Below the pieces are notes generated by a model. It was given only the letters and a program-made list of their open reading frames with translations, was not told the DNA's origin and searched no databases. Shown here piece after piece: positions 49,642-58,227 of a stretch of 64,000 bases of DNA. Within the stretch, counting starts at the first letter, position 1. Every line of letters starts with the position of its first letter. The position numbers were made by a program, and so were the translations under genes. This DNA comes from Streptomyces sp. Je 1-332. GTDB lineage: Bacteria; Actinomycetota; Actinomycetes; Streptomycetales; Streptomycetaceae. The stretch covers positions 8,060,001-8,124,000 of the forward strand of contig NZ_CP160402.1 of NCBI RefSeq assembly GCF_040730185.1, written 5' to 3'.

Positions 49642-50304
49642 CTAGTGCAGAGGCCGCCAAGCAGGATGCCGCATCAGGGGTTCACGTGGGTCCTGCCATG
49701 TCAGGCAGCCTTTCTCCAGTCCCGGCACCTGCCTGTCGGTGACCAGCGGCCCTCCGCCGTGTGTGATGCCCTCGACCGTCTGCTCCAGCAGATCAGCGAT
49801 CGACGGAAAGCAGGTACCACCGCCTATCTGCAGGCCCGCCATCGCATCCCAACGGCCCACGGGGCTCGGCGAAAGCGCGGCATCGACGTAACGGCCGAAG
49901 ACACCCCCTTCCCAGTGCTCGCCCAAGAACGGCACCCACTGGATCTCCGGCGGTTTCGACTCGTCTGCAAAGCCGTCGGAGCGGAAGCACGCATGGACAG
50001 CCCACCCTGGGGAGAGCAGATCCCCTTCCGGGATGAACCCGTGCGGGTTCAGGTCACCGTCGTCCTCGTCTTCCTCCGGCAGATCAACTGGCTGGAGCCC
50101 TCCACACAGCGACCACAAGGACTTCAGCTCGGCCGGGAAGCCGTGCCCGGCGTAGTCGCGCAGCTTCTGCTCGGCTGCGACGACCTCCTGCGGAGGTGCG
50201 GGCGGCAGCAGCGCCTCGCTCGACAACGGGGCGTGTTCCGCGAGCCAACTACTTATCTGTCCCCACGCTGCTGCGACTCTGTCCACGTTCATCTGATCAG
50301 ACAT
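49642..50304 (-). CDS. SMI1/KNR4 family protein
   Basis: A 220-residue SUKH/SMI1-KNR4 protein. 'PPQEVVAAEQKLRDYAGHG', then 'FPAELKSLWSLCGGLQPVDL' and 'IQWVPFLGEHWEGGVFG' match the family. SMI1/KNR4 proteins often serve as immunity proteins against polymorphic toxins. No toxin gene is visible nearby. ATG at 50304. It lies 109 bp downstream of an unknown gene in the same direction. Confidence 0.88.
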   Translation of the reverse strand: MSDQMNVDRVAAAWGQISSWLAEHAPLSSEALLPPAPPQEVVAAEQKLRDYAGHGFPAELKSLWSLCGGLQPVDLPEEDEDDGDLNPHGFIPEGDLLSPGWAVHACFRSDGFADESKPPEIQWVPFLGEHWEGGVFGRYVDAALSPSPVGRWDAMAGLQIGGGTCFPSIADLLEQTVEGITHGGGPLVTDRQVPGLEKGCLTWQDPREPLMRHPAWRPLH

Positions 50305-50413
50305 GTCGGCCACACTAGCGAGCGCGGCCCTCTCGCCAGGGGCCTCCGCCCGCCGACCGGGGCCGCGGCTTCGCCGTCGACAAGTCGGGTCAGTGCTGAA
50401 GCGCACCCACCGC

Positions 50414-51520
50414 TCAGCCCGCCCAGTCCCAGTCCTCGTCTCCACCGCCCCGCATGGTGCGCCACCCCTTGAAGTTCTCCAGAGCCTTTCGTGCCAACTG
50501 GGCGTACTGCACCGGGCATTCCCACAACTCGCGGGCCGAGAGTTCGGCGGGCACGGGGGTGTCGGGGTGGTCCTGCGGTGCGTAGAGGTGCACCACTGCG
50601 CGGTAGCGGGACTGCACGGTCGAGTCGGCTGCGGACCAGGGGTGTTGCGGGTGCTCGCAGGAGGCATCCAAGTCGATGGTGTCCACGGCTGCGGCCAAGT
50701 CGCGCGCATACGAGGGGGGCAGGCCCTCGTATGTCTGGGCGATGCCCATCCACATGCACAGGAACAAGCCGATCCGCTCCTCTTCCCGCACCTGCCCGGA
50801 GAGCCAGCGGCGAGCGGACCACAAGGCGACCGGGCCGGTGTTGTTCTCCCAGGTACGGCGGATCGCCTCCTGCATGGCGACGATGTCGAGGCTGCCGCTG
50901 CCTCGGACGAACTGTGCGTCCAGATGGGACACATCGATGCCGCCGAAGAGCTCCCGGTGCGCCTCGCGCATGCGGTCCAGGGCTTGATCGGCCAGGTCTG
51001 AGAGGAACCCCTCGCAGCCGAACGCCGCCAGCTCCTGGGCGTCGAGGCCACCGTCCTCGGCGAACGCGGCCTGGCCTGCCTCGGTCAGCATGCTCACCCC
51101 GGCCTCGACCGCGTACTCCGAGTCGAGGTCGACGGGGTGGGCGCTCGCCGGGCAGGTGCAGGATGCCCGGTCCAACTCGGCGCGGAACCCGTCCAGGACC
51201 TGTATGTAGGCCGCGAACAGGGACTTGTTGAAGACGCGTGCAGCGACGTACCAGCAGGTTGCGTGGAGGAGGATCGTGTACCCGGTCCGCTCGCGGCGGC
51301 CCTGCGGGGTGGCGTTGCGGCCCAGTGCCTCCGCCGCGTCGCCGGCCAGGACAGTGAGGGTCGATTCAGGATCCACGTAGGGGTAGTCGCTGACGATCCC
51401 GGACAGCTCGGAGATCAGTTCGCGGTGGTCGGCTTGCAGGGCGGCGGGCGTCACTTCAGTCACATCCGTACCTGACGACCGGGCTGTACGCGGTGGTTCC
51501 CCCAACGACTGGTACATCAC
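50414..51520 (-). CDS. Unknown 368-residue protein beside SMI1/KNR4
   Basis: No family recognised. Soluble and mostly helical, with a Cys pair 'SCTCPASAHP' near residue 120, and single Cys residues at 'ATCWYVA' and 'FGCEGFL'. The central part 'EERIGLFLCMWMGIAQTYEG' is hydrophobic but not a membrane segment. In front of the SMI1/KNR4 gene on the same strand, it could be a partner or an immunity-type protein. The start could also be one codon in (second Met). Confidence 0.6.
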   Translation of the reverse strand: MMYQSLGEPPRTARSSGTDVTEVTPAALQADHRELISELSGIVSDYPYVDPESTLTVLAGDAAEALGRNATPQGRRERTGYTILLHATCWYVAARVFNKSLFAAYIQVLDGFRAELDRASCTCPASAHPVDLDSEYAVEAGVSMLTEAGQAAFAEDGGLDAQELAAFGCEGFLSDLADQALDRMREAHRELFGGIDVSHLDAQFVRGSGSLDIVAMQEAIRRTWENNTGPVALWSARRWLSGQVREEERIGLFLCMWMGIAQTYEGLPPSYARDLAAAVDTIDLDASCEHPQHPWSAADSTVQSRYRAVVHLYAPQDHPDTPVPAELSARELWECPVQYAQLARKALENFKGWRTMRGGGDEDWDWAG

Positions 51521-51551
51521 CGAGTGAATCCGACGAACCGGGTGCCAAGCG

Positions 51552-52019
51552 CTACTTGGCGCTCGTGCTCCCCTCGCCGGTGAGGAGCGGGCGCGTAGGG
51601 CCCCACTTGCGCAGCGCGGCGTACCCCACGCCGATGGCCGCGGCTGTCGGTCCGCCCACCGCGCCGACGGCGGCCAGACCGCCGAGCCCGAGGTAGACGG
51701 GCATGCCGTCGCGAGAGGGCAGCGCCCGGCCCGCGGAGGCCAGGGGAGTGGAGACGGCGTCCACGAGACCGCGAGCCATGCGCTCGACCGGAATGGACAT
51801 GGTGTAGCCGTCCTGTGAGCCGGAGCCTCGCGTACGGGTCGTGGATCCGCCGGCGGAAGACTTGGCCTTCGCGGCGGTCTTGGAGGCGGCCTTCGTCGAC
51901 TTGGAGGCCTTCGTCGAGCGGGAGGCCGTCTTCTTTGCCGCCGGTCGGGACGAGGTCTTCTTCGCCGAGCGGGAGGCAGCCGTCTTCTTGGCCGGGGTCT
52001 GCTTGCGCGCTGTAGCCAT
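51552..52019 (-). CDS. Lys/Ala-rich protein with glycine-rich hydrophobic C-terminus
   Basis: A 155-residue protein. Residues 1-70 are strongly basic with repeated AKK, SKS and KTA motifs ('TPAKKTAASRSAKKTSSRPA'), like the histone-H1-like tails of actinobacterial HupS or Lsr2-associated proteins. Residues 95-145 are neutral and hydrophobic ('VYLGLGGLAAVGAVGGPTAA'). ATG 52019 has AAGGAG nine bases upstream. DNA or polyanion binding is likely; the hydrophobic half could be membrane-associated. It is 32 bp before the unknown 368-residue gene in the same direction. Confidence 0.72.
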   Translation of the reverse strand: MATARKQTPAKKTAASRSAKKTSSRPAAKKTASRSTKASKSTKAASKTAAKAKSSAGGSTTRTRGSGSQDGYTMSIPVERMARGLVDAVSTPLASAGRALPSRDGMPVYLGLGGLAAVGAVGGPTAAAIGVGYAALRKWGPTRPLLTGEGSTSAK

Positions 52020-52147
52020 TGGGCATTGCTCCTTCTGATCGCGGCAGATGTCCATCTTGAAATGGATCGTTCCGCCCCGCACCTCCTGCGCGTTCGGATG
52101 TCACGGTGTGTAGCGCTCTTGGGGTGAGGCCCGGGGGAGTGGACCTG

Positions 52148-55100
52148 TCAGTGCCCTTCCGGTCCTGCCGGGCTTTCTGGAACTTCCGAGCCTGCCGAGC
52201 CTTCCAGGCCTTCCGCGTGCAAACGCTCCTCGTCCGCTTTCCTCGCCCACTGCGTGCCCGCCGTGATCGCGACTGCCGTGGCGGCCGCGCAGGAGCCCAC
52301 GGCCACTGCCCAGGAACCGGCCCGCAGAGGGCGGCATCCGAAGAAGCGGCTGATGACCGGCGTCTGAACGCCGGCCAGCAGGGCCAGTCCCGAAACCCCA
52401 CTGGTCAGAATGACCAGTCGGCTGTGGCGGGCCATCATCAGGGTCTGCCCCAATTGGGTGCCGATGAGTGCGACCAGGCCCATCGTGCTGGCCTCGTGCA
52501 CGCGCCCGGTGGCTTTGCCCGCGCCCCAGGCGAGGGTCGCGCCCAGCGTGGTGGCCCCGCCGCGGACGGCGAGGGTGTGGGCCAGGGACGTACCCCAGAC
52601 GGTGGTGACGGGGCCGGAGTGGAGCGGGTCTTGGGCGTACTCGTCCTGTTGCGGTTGTTCCGGCCGTTCGGGTGCTGAGTCCTGCATCTCGCGCTGTGTC
52701 TCGCGCTGCATCTCGCCGCCGGTGACGTTCTCGGTCCCGTCGCCGGGAGGCGGCGTGGACGGTGCCAGCGCGACCGCGAGGGCAGGCAGCATGTCGGTGA
52801 GCATGTTGACCAGGAGCAGCTGACGGGTGGACAGCGGCGAGCGGCCGTCGACCGCGGTGCCCAGGACGGTGAAGGCGACCTCGCCCGCGTTGCCGCCCAC
52901 CAGGATGGACACCGAGTCCCGCACTCGGCCCCACAGGGCCCGGCCCTCGCTCATGGCGGTGGCGATGCGCGAGGGGTCGGCCTGGGTGAGCACCAGATCG
53001 GCCGCTCGGCGCGCGGCGGTCGACCCGTGTCCCGCGATGGCGATACCAACGTCGGCGAGCCGGATCGCGGGGGCGTCGTTGGTGCCGTCGCCGGTCATGG
53101 CGACGACGTGGCCGGAGCGCTGCAAAGCCTCGACGATACGGGTCTTGTGTTCCGGCGAGACGCGGGCGAACACGGAGGTCTGCGCGATACGGCGGTCGCG
53201 GTCGCGTTTGGGAAGCGTGTCGAGTTCCGCGCCGGTGAGCACCGACTCCGGTGCCAGCAGCCCGAGTTGGGAGGCCACAGCGGTGGCTGTGACCGGGTGG
53301 TCACCTGTGATCATCACGCTGCGGGTACCGGCTTCGGTGAGACGGCGGACAGCGTCGGCGGTCGTGCGCCGTGGGGCGTCCGCGAAGGCGAGGAACCCGA
53401 ACAGGGTGAGGTCGTGGGTGAGTGCCGCGAGATCGTCGCCGTGGTGCGCACGGTCGGCGGGCGGAGTTCCCTCGGCAACGGCGAGGACGCGCAGGCCCGC
53501 TGCCGCCAGTCGCTGCACCGTGCGTTGCGCGCGCAGGCGTCGGGCGGCAGTGAGAGTGACCGTCTCTTGGCCCGCGTCCCACACCGTCGCGCAGCGCTCC
53601 AGGACGACTTCCGGGGCCCCTTTGATCTCCAGGTGCAGCTGGTCGTCGTTGGTGCCCAGCGCGGCCGCGTAACCGCGGTTGGTCTCGAAGGGCAGCTCCC
53701 GGATCAGCTGCCAGGCGTGGTCGGGCTCGCCGTGCTCGCCCACCGCCTCGATGACGGCCCGGTCGGTCGCATGAGCCACGGCTCGGGGTGAGTCGGGGTC
53801 GGCCTGCGGGCAGGCCCGGCCGCTGACGCGCAGCAGCCGGCGGGCATGGGCGCCGTCGAAGGCCACCTCGCCGCCGTAGTCCGCGAGGCGCGTCACCGAC
53901 AGGCGGCCCGCGGTGAGCGTTCCGGTCTTGTCGAAGGCGACGGTGTCGACGCGCCCCAATGCCTCCAGGGCGCGGGCGGAGCGGACAAGGACTTCCTGAT
54001 TGCCGAGCCGTCGCGCGGCGGAGAGCTGGGCGGCGGTGGCGACAAGGGGCAGGCCCTCGGGGACCGCGGCGACCGCGATGGACACGCCGGAGCCGAGCGC
54101 CTGACGCAGGGGCGCGCCGCGCAGCAGGGCGAGTCCGGTGACGAGCGCTCCCGCGGCGGCCGTCGCGGGCAGGGTGATGCGGGTGAGGTCGGCGAGGCGG
54201 GCCTGCACGCCGGTCGCGGGGGCGGCGCGCCCGGTCGCCGCGGAAGCACGGCCGGCTTCGGTGTTCGCGCCGACCGCGGTGACGACGGCGCACCCGTGCC
54301 CGGCGACCACGGTGGTTCCCTCGTAGACCATGCAGGAGCGGTCGGCCAGTGCGGCACCAGGGGTAGGGGCGGGGTCCTTGTCGACCGGAAGCGGTTCGCC
54401 GGTGAGGCTGGACTCGTCGACTTCTAGTTCGGTGGCACTCAGCAGCCGCGCATCGGCCGGTACGACATCGGAGGGGCCCAGCAGCATGACGTCGCCGACG
54501 GCGAGGCGGTCGGCGGTGACCGTCTCGAAGGGCTCCTTGGCCAGGGCAGCCGACCAGCCGCTGTCGCGTGGGGTGGCTGTCAGGAGAGCGCGGCGGACGG
54601 TGACGCGCTCGACGTCGAGCAGTTCGTTCAGGGCCTGTTCGGCCTTCATCCGCTGTGATCCGCTGACCAGGGCGCTGCCCAGCATCACGCCGCCCACGAG
54701 GAGGGCGTCCACACGAGAGCCGACGACGGCGGAGGCGGCCGCGCCGAAGGCGAGCACCGGTGTCAGGGGGTCACGCAGTTCCTCGGCTACGGCCCGGGTG
54801 AGGGCGACGGCTTTCGGCGGCAGCAGGGAGTGGGGCGGCCGGGACTTGGTCCGGGGCTGCGTGACATCGGCCGTGTCGTCGGCGGTGGGGTGCGAGTCAT
54901 CGGCGGCAGGGTGCGAGGCAGCGTACTCGCGGACCCTGAGGAAGGTCGCGCGGCCGGTGAGGCTGTGCCAACTGCCGCGCAGTGCGGGCTTCGGTGCGGG
55001 CAGGGTGCCGACCTTGCGGGCGCTGATGACGCCTCCGAGCAGGGCGAAGGCGGCTGAACTGTGCATCGGTGAGAGCTTGCGGCGCTGGTGCAGAGGGCTG

Positions 55101-56986
55101 GCGTCCACCAAGGTCAGCAGTGCGCCCATGGCTGCTCCGCCGAGGGCCGTCTTGGCCGAGCGGCGGCTGACACGACGGGCGGGGCCCAGGGTGCGCAGGA
55201 GCAGCCAGGCGGAGTCCAGTTCGTAGGCGCAGATGAGGTCGGCCGACCAACTCGCCCCATGGGAGCCGTGCAACACGGACACGCCGACATCCGCCAACGC
55301 CAGGGCGGTGTCCTGACCGGCCGCGATCACCATGACGACGCGGCCCTCGGTCTGCAACTGCCGGACGCTGTCGGACAGATCGCCGGGCGGGAGTACCTCG
55401 TCGGCCAGCGGCAGCAGCTCGCCGATGCCGGCGTGCTCGGTGACGACCACATGCTCGGCGTTGGACCGCGCTGCCTTGAGCACGGCCTCCGCCAGCGGAT
55501 CGAGGCCACAGCCGATGGTGACCGTCCCGCAGTGACGCTCCTGCCTGTCGAGCAGACGGAAGGTCACAGTGCCGGTGCCGTCCAGGAGAGGACGCGCGTG
55601 CGCGCCCTCCAGCTCCAGAGTCCAGCCGTCCCTGCTCCACCGACGCTGTTTCTGAAGCGTCGTCACATCGCTGGAACCGAGCACTCCTTGGGCGGTACGC
55701 CATACCTCCGTGTCGTCGACGTCCGTGTGCACCGACTGCGCCGACAACAGGACGGGGCGACTGCCGCACAACACGAGGGAGTCGATGATGACCGTGTCGA
55801 CCCGGTCGAGCCGGCGCAGCACGGCAGCGTTCATCGGCAGCACTCCGCGCCGGGCCAGGCGCCAGTCCAGAACAGCCGCGTACCCCTCCCGACCGAGCCA
55901 GGCCGCCGGCGGCGCGGTCGTCATCAGGAGCTCGGTGGCCCGGAACGGACTGCGAGTCCCCAGGAGCAGCGCCGCCGCCCCGGCCAGGGAGCCGAGCGCG
56001 GTGCGGTCGGTGACCGTCTCGACGGGGCCGGACGGCAGCGGCTCCGGCCGTGAGGGGCGTTTCACGCACTCGTGCGGCAGCACCGACTGGATGGAATGCA
56101 GATCCATTTCGTGCCGGGCCCAGGCGGCCCGCCGTGCGTGGGCCTCGACGATCTGAGCGCCGCGCCGCAGTACGTCGACGGCGATGGGCGCGGCGTTGTG
56201 GGTGAAGGCGTGGGCCGTGGTGATGGCCAGCGACAGCAGCAGATCGCCGCGGATGCGCCCCAGACGTTCTTCCACGACGTGCCGAAGCCGCAGATGCGCT
56301 TCGGAGAGCACCAAGCACTCGCGGACCCCGTACGGCAGCGGCGGTACCCGCACGAGGCGTCCGGTGGCGGAGATGCCGAGTCCGACCAGGCCGACGGTGA
56401 GGGCGACATAGGCGGCCGTTTGCTCGACGTTGTCGGCGGGGTGCTCCTGCGGAGCAGCCGGAAACGGCTCGCCGGCCACACCGTGGGCGGCTTCCACTTC
56501 CTCGACGACCTCTTCGATGAGGTCAATGCCGACCCGGTTCTCGTTGAAGATGACCAGGAGCCGACGAGTCTCCGCGTTGGCCTCGGCCCAGTAGACGCCG
56601 TCGGTCTCCATCAGCGCCATGATCGCGGCCTTGAGGATGGTGCGATGCGCGGTGCCCCGCCCCGTCAGGCCGCGTACCTGCAGATGGGCGTGACCGTCGT
56701 GCGACCACACCTGACGGGCGACGTGGACATCACCCGAGTCAGCCAGTTCCGTGGCGATGGACCTGAGGTGATGCGGTGCGTCCGCGAGCAGCGATCCGAG
56801 CCGCTGGGGCGAGGCCCCGGCCATCAGCCGCACGGCACCCACGCCGAACTCGATCACTGCGGCCCCACCGCGCGGCACCGCCTGCCCGGCCGCCCGGAGC
56901 CCGCCGTGCACCACACGGCCCACACTCGCGACGGCAGCCAGCGGCAGGCGCACGCTCGGGCGCAGGGGGAGCCGCATGCGAGCCAT
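52148..56986 (-). CDS. Large cation-translocating P-type ATPase (CtpI/CtpH-like)
   Basis: A 1612-residue P-type ATPase, about twice the usual size. The catalytic core is in the C-terminal half: actuator 'SSLTGEPLPVDKDP', phosphorylation 'FDKTGTLTAGR' with Asp1019, and the hinge 'GDGTNDAPAIRLADVGIA' near residue 1297. The TGES motif reads TGEP. The first 600 residues form a long extension with 'GARDNVVV'-free, HMA-like or haloacid-like repeats, as in mycobacterial CtpH/CtpI. The ion is unknown; no CPx metal motif is visible. ATG 56986. It stands upstream of the Lys/Ala-rich gene, 128 bp away. Confidence 0.9.
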   Translation of the reverse strand: MARMRLPLRPSVRLPLAAVASVGRVVHGGLRAAGQAVPRGGAAVIEFGVGAVRLMAGASPQRLGSLLADAPHHLRSIATELADSGDVHVARQVWSHDGHAHLQVRGLTGRGTAHRTILKAAIMALMETDGVYWAEANAETRRLLVIFNENRVGIDLIEEVVEEVEAAHGVAGEPFPAAPQEHPADNVEQTAAYVALTVGLVGLGISATGRLVRVPPLPYGVRECLVLSEAHLRLRHVVEERLGRIRGDLLLSLAITTAHAFTHNAAPIAVDVLRRGAQIVEAHARRAAWARHEMDLHSIQSVLPHECVKRPSRPEPLPSGPVETVTDRTALGSLAGAAALLLGTRSPFRATELLMTTAPPAAWLGREGYAAVLDWRLARRGVLPMNAAVLRRLDRVDTVIIDSLVLCGSRPVLLSAQSVHTDVDDTEVWRTAQGVLGSSDVTTLQKQRRWSRDGWTLELEGAHARPLLDGTGTVTFRLLDRQERHCGTVTIGCGLDPLAEAVLKAARSNAEHVVVTEHAGIGELLPLADEVLPPGDLSDSVRQLQTEGRVVMVIAAGQDTALALADVGVSVLHGSHGASWSADLICAYELDSAWLLLRTLGPARRVSRRSAKTALGGAAMGALLTLVDASPLHQRRKLSPMHSSAAFALLGGVISARKVGTLPAPKPALRGSWHSLTGRATFLRVREYAASHPAADDSHPTADDTADVTQPRTKSRPPHSLLPPKAVALTRAVAEELRDPLTPVLAFGAAASAVVGSRVDALLVGGVMLGSALVSGSQRMKAEQALNELLDVERVTVRRALLTATPRDSGWSAALAKEPFETVTADRLAVGDVMLLGPSDVVPADARLLSATELEVDESSLTGEPLPVDKDPAPTPGAALADRSCMVYEGTTVVAGHGCAVVTAVGANTEAGRASAATGRAAPATGVQARLADLTRITLPATAAAGALVTGLALLRGAPLRQALGSGVSIAVAAVPEGLPLVATAAQLSAARRLGNQEVLVRSARALEALGRVDTVAFDKTGTLTAGRLSVTRLADYGGEVAFDGAHARRLLRVSGRACPQADPDSPRAVAHATDRAVIEAVGEHGEPDHAWQLIRELPFETNRGYAAALGTNDDQLHLEIKGAPEVVLERCATVWDAGQETVTLTAARRLRAQRTVQRLAAAGLRVLAVAEGTPPADRAHHGDDLAALTHDLTLFGFLAFADAPRRTTADAVRRLTEAGTRSVMITGDHPVTATAVASQLGLLAPESVLTGAELDTLPKRDRDRRIAQTSVFARVSPEHKTRIVEALQRSGHVVAMTGDGTNDAPAIRLADVGIAIAGHGSTAARRAADLVLTQADPSRIATAMSEGRALWGRVRDSVSILVGGNAGEVAFTVLGTAVDGRSPLSTRQLLLVNMLTDMLPALAVALAPSTPPPGDGTENVTGGEMQRETQREMQDSAPERPEQPQQDEYAQDPLHSGPVTTVWGTSLAHTLAVRGGATTLGATLAWGAGKATGRVHEASTMGLVALIGTQLGQTLMMARHSRLVILTSGVSGLALLAGVQTPVISRFFGCRPLRAGSWAVAVGSCAAATAVAITAGTQWARKADEERLHAEGLEGSAGSEVPESPAGPEGH

Positions 56987-57524
56987 GTTTGAGGCCTCTC
57001 AGGGGGCGACGTACCGGGGGAGTCGTACAGGGACGGCAACGATCGATACGCCCAGCCTCCTCCGAGCGGCCGGGCAGCGGTCCGCTGGGTTCGGCCGAAC
57101 AGCCGCGGTCTGAACACATACGTGTGGCGGGCAGGAGGGCCGCACGCGCGGGACTGCGTGACGGCGTCGAGCCATCAGTCGCGGGCCGGTGCGCAGAGCC
57201 TTCCGCGTGCGACCGGGCTGCTGTGTGCGGCTCTGGTGGCCCTGAGGGCCTGGTGGCGTGCCCGCTCGCTGGTCCGACTGTGGCCGAATGTCAGTCGCCG
57301 CCGTGGGGCGTGTCGGATGAACTGCGGTCGCTCATCGACTCGTTGGCGGGACGTCTCGACCGTGCGCCGACTCGGGCTGGTTCTCGGAGGTGCGCACGCG
57401 GCCAGCGTCGGCGGACGTGGTGCCTGACGCCTGATCAACTGTCCAGCAGGGTAGGGGCAGAGGCCTAGGGAGGGAGCGTGTGGACGGTCCCGTAGCGACC
57501 CTGTGCCCCGGTCGAGTTCCTGCC
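56987..57524. other. Intergenic region without a credible gene
   Basis: A 538-bp gap. Open frames exist on both strands but lack codon bias, conserved sequence or ribosome-binding sites. It probably contains the ATPase promoter; no clear hairpin, operator or RNA gene is seen. Confidence 0.6.
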
Positions 57525-58085
57525 CTACGTCTCCTCGGGCAGGTGGGCAGCCAGCGACCGCAACCCGGCCAGCACCTCGTCGGCGGTGGGTGCGGACTCG
57601 GGGTCGGTGAGATGCTGCATCATCAGACCGCTGACCAGGGCGAGTTGCACTGAGCCAAGGGTGCGGATGGTCTCTTCGGAGAGCTCGGTCTCGGCGGTTC
57701 CGGTGACCTCCCGCGCCATGCCACTGCGTCCTTGCCGCAGCCCCGCGGCCACCTGCTCACGCAGATCCGGATCCCGCTGCGCACGCAGAACGGTCTCCAG
57801 ATTGGCGATCCAGAAGGTCTTGTTGCCCGAGAACGCCTCGATCAGGCGACGCCACAGCGCGCCTAGGTCGGTGTCGTCCGCCGACGGTCCGAAGGCCTGG
57901 CCTCCGGAGTCGAGTGCCTCGAAGAGCGCGTGGTTGAGCAGCGCCTCCTTCGAGCCGAAGTGATAGCCGATCGCCGCCATGCTGACGCCCGCAGCGGAGG
58001 CGAGGTCGCGAACCGTCGTGCGTTCATAGCCCTTCGTGAAGAGGCATTCTCTGGCGGCCTCCAGCAGCTTCTCCCGATTACCCAT
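57525..58085 (-). CDS. TetR family transcriptional regulator
   Basis: A 186-residue TetR protein from the ATG at 58085. HTH 'LASAAGVSMAAIGYHFGSKEA' and 'CLFTKGYERTTVRD' are in the first 50 residues; the ligand-binding half ends 'EVLAGLRSLAAHLPEET'. It is divergent from a secreted carboxylesterase, with two candidate operators in between. Confidence 0.9.
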   Translation of the reverse strand: MGNREKLLEAARECLFTKGYERTTVRDLASAAGVSMAAIGYHFGSKEALLNHALFEALDSGGQAFGPSADDTDLGALWRRLIEAFSGNKTFWIANLETVLRAQRDPDLREQVAAGLRQGRSGMAREVTGTAETELSEETIRTLGSVQLALVSGLMMQHLTDPESAPTADEVLAGLRSLAAHLPEET

Positions 58086-58108
58086 GACGCGGACCCTAGC
58101 AACAACCT

Positions 58109-58162
58109 GCACGTTTGTGCCAGGCGATCGCATTAGGCAAGCGCCTCAGGCAAACGTCTTGC
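58109..58162. promoter_or_regulatory. Candidate TetR operators between TetR and the carboxylesterase
   Basis: Two inverted repeats share an AACGT-like centre: GCACGTTTGTGC (58109-58120) and GCAAACGTCTTGC (58150-58162). An imperfect AGGCAAGCG/AGGCAAACG direct repeat lies at 58135 and 58148. The 142-bp divergent gap is otherwise empty. Confidence 0.55.
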
Positions 58163-58227
58163 GCATCTGCCCAAATCTTGACTACGGTTCCGGGCCTCGA
58201 ACATCACGCCGATCCCGGAGGTACTTG

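Noticed and set aside
57122..57427. 101-codon frame in the gap after the ATPase gene
   Set aside because: Arg/Trp-rich translation, no ribosome-binding site and no conserved motif.
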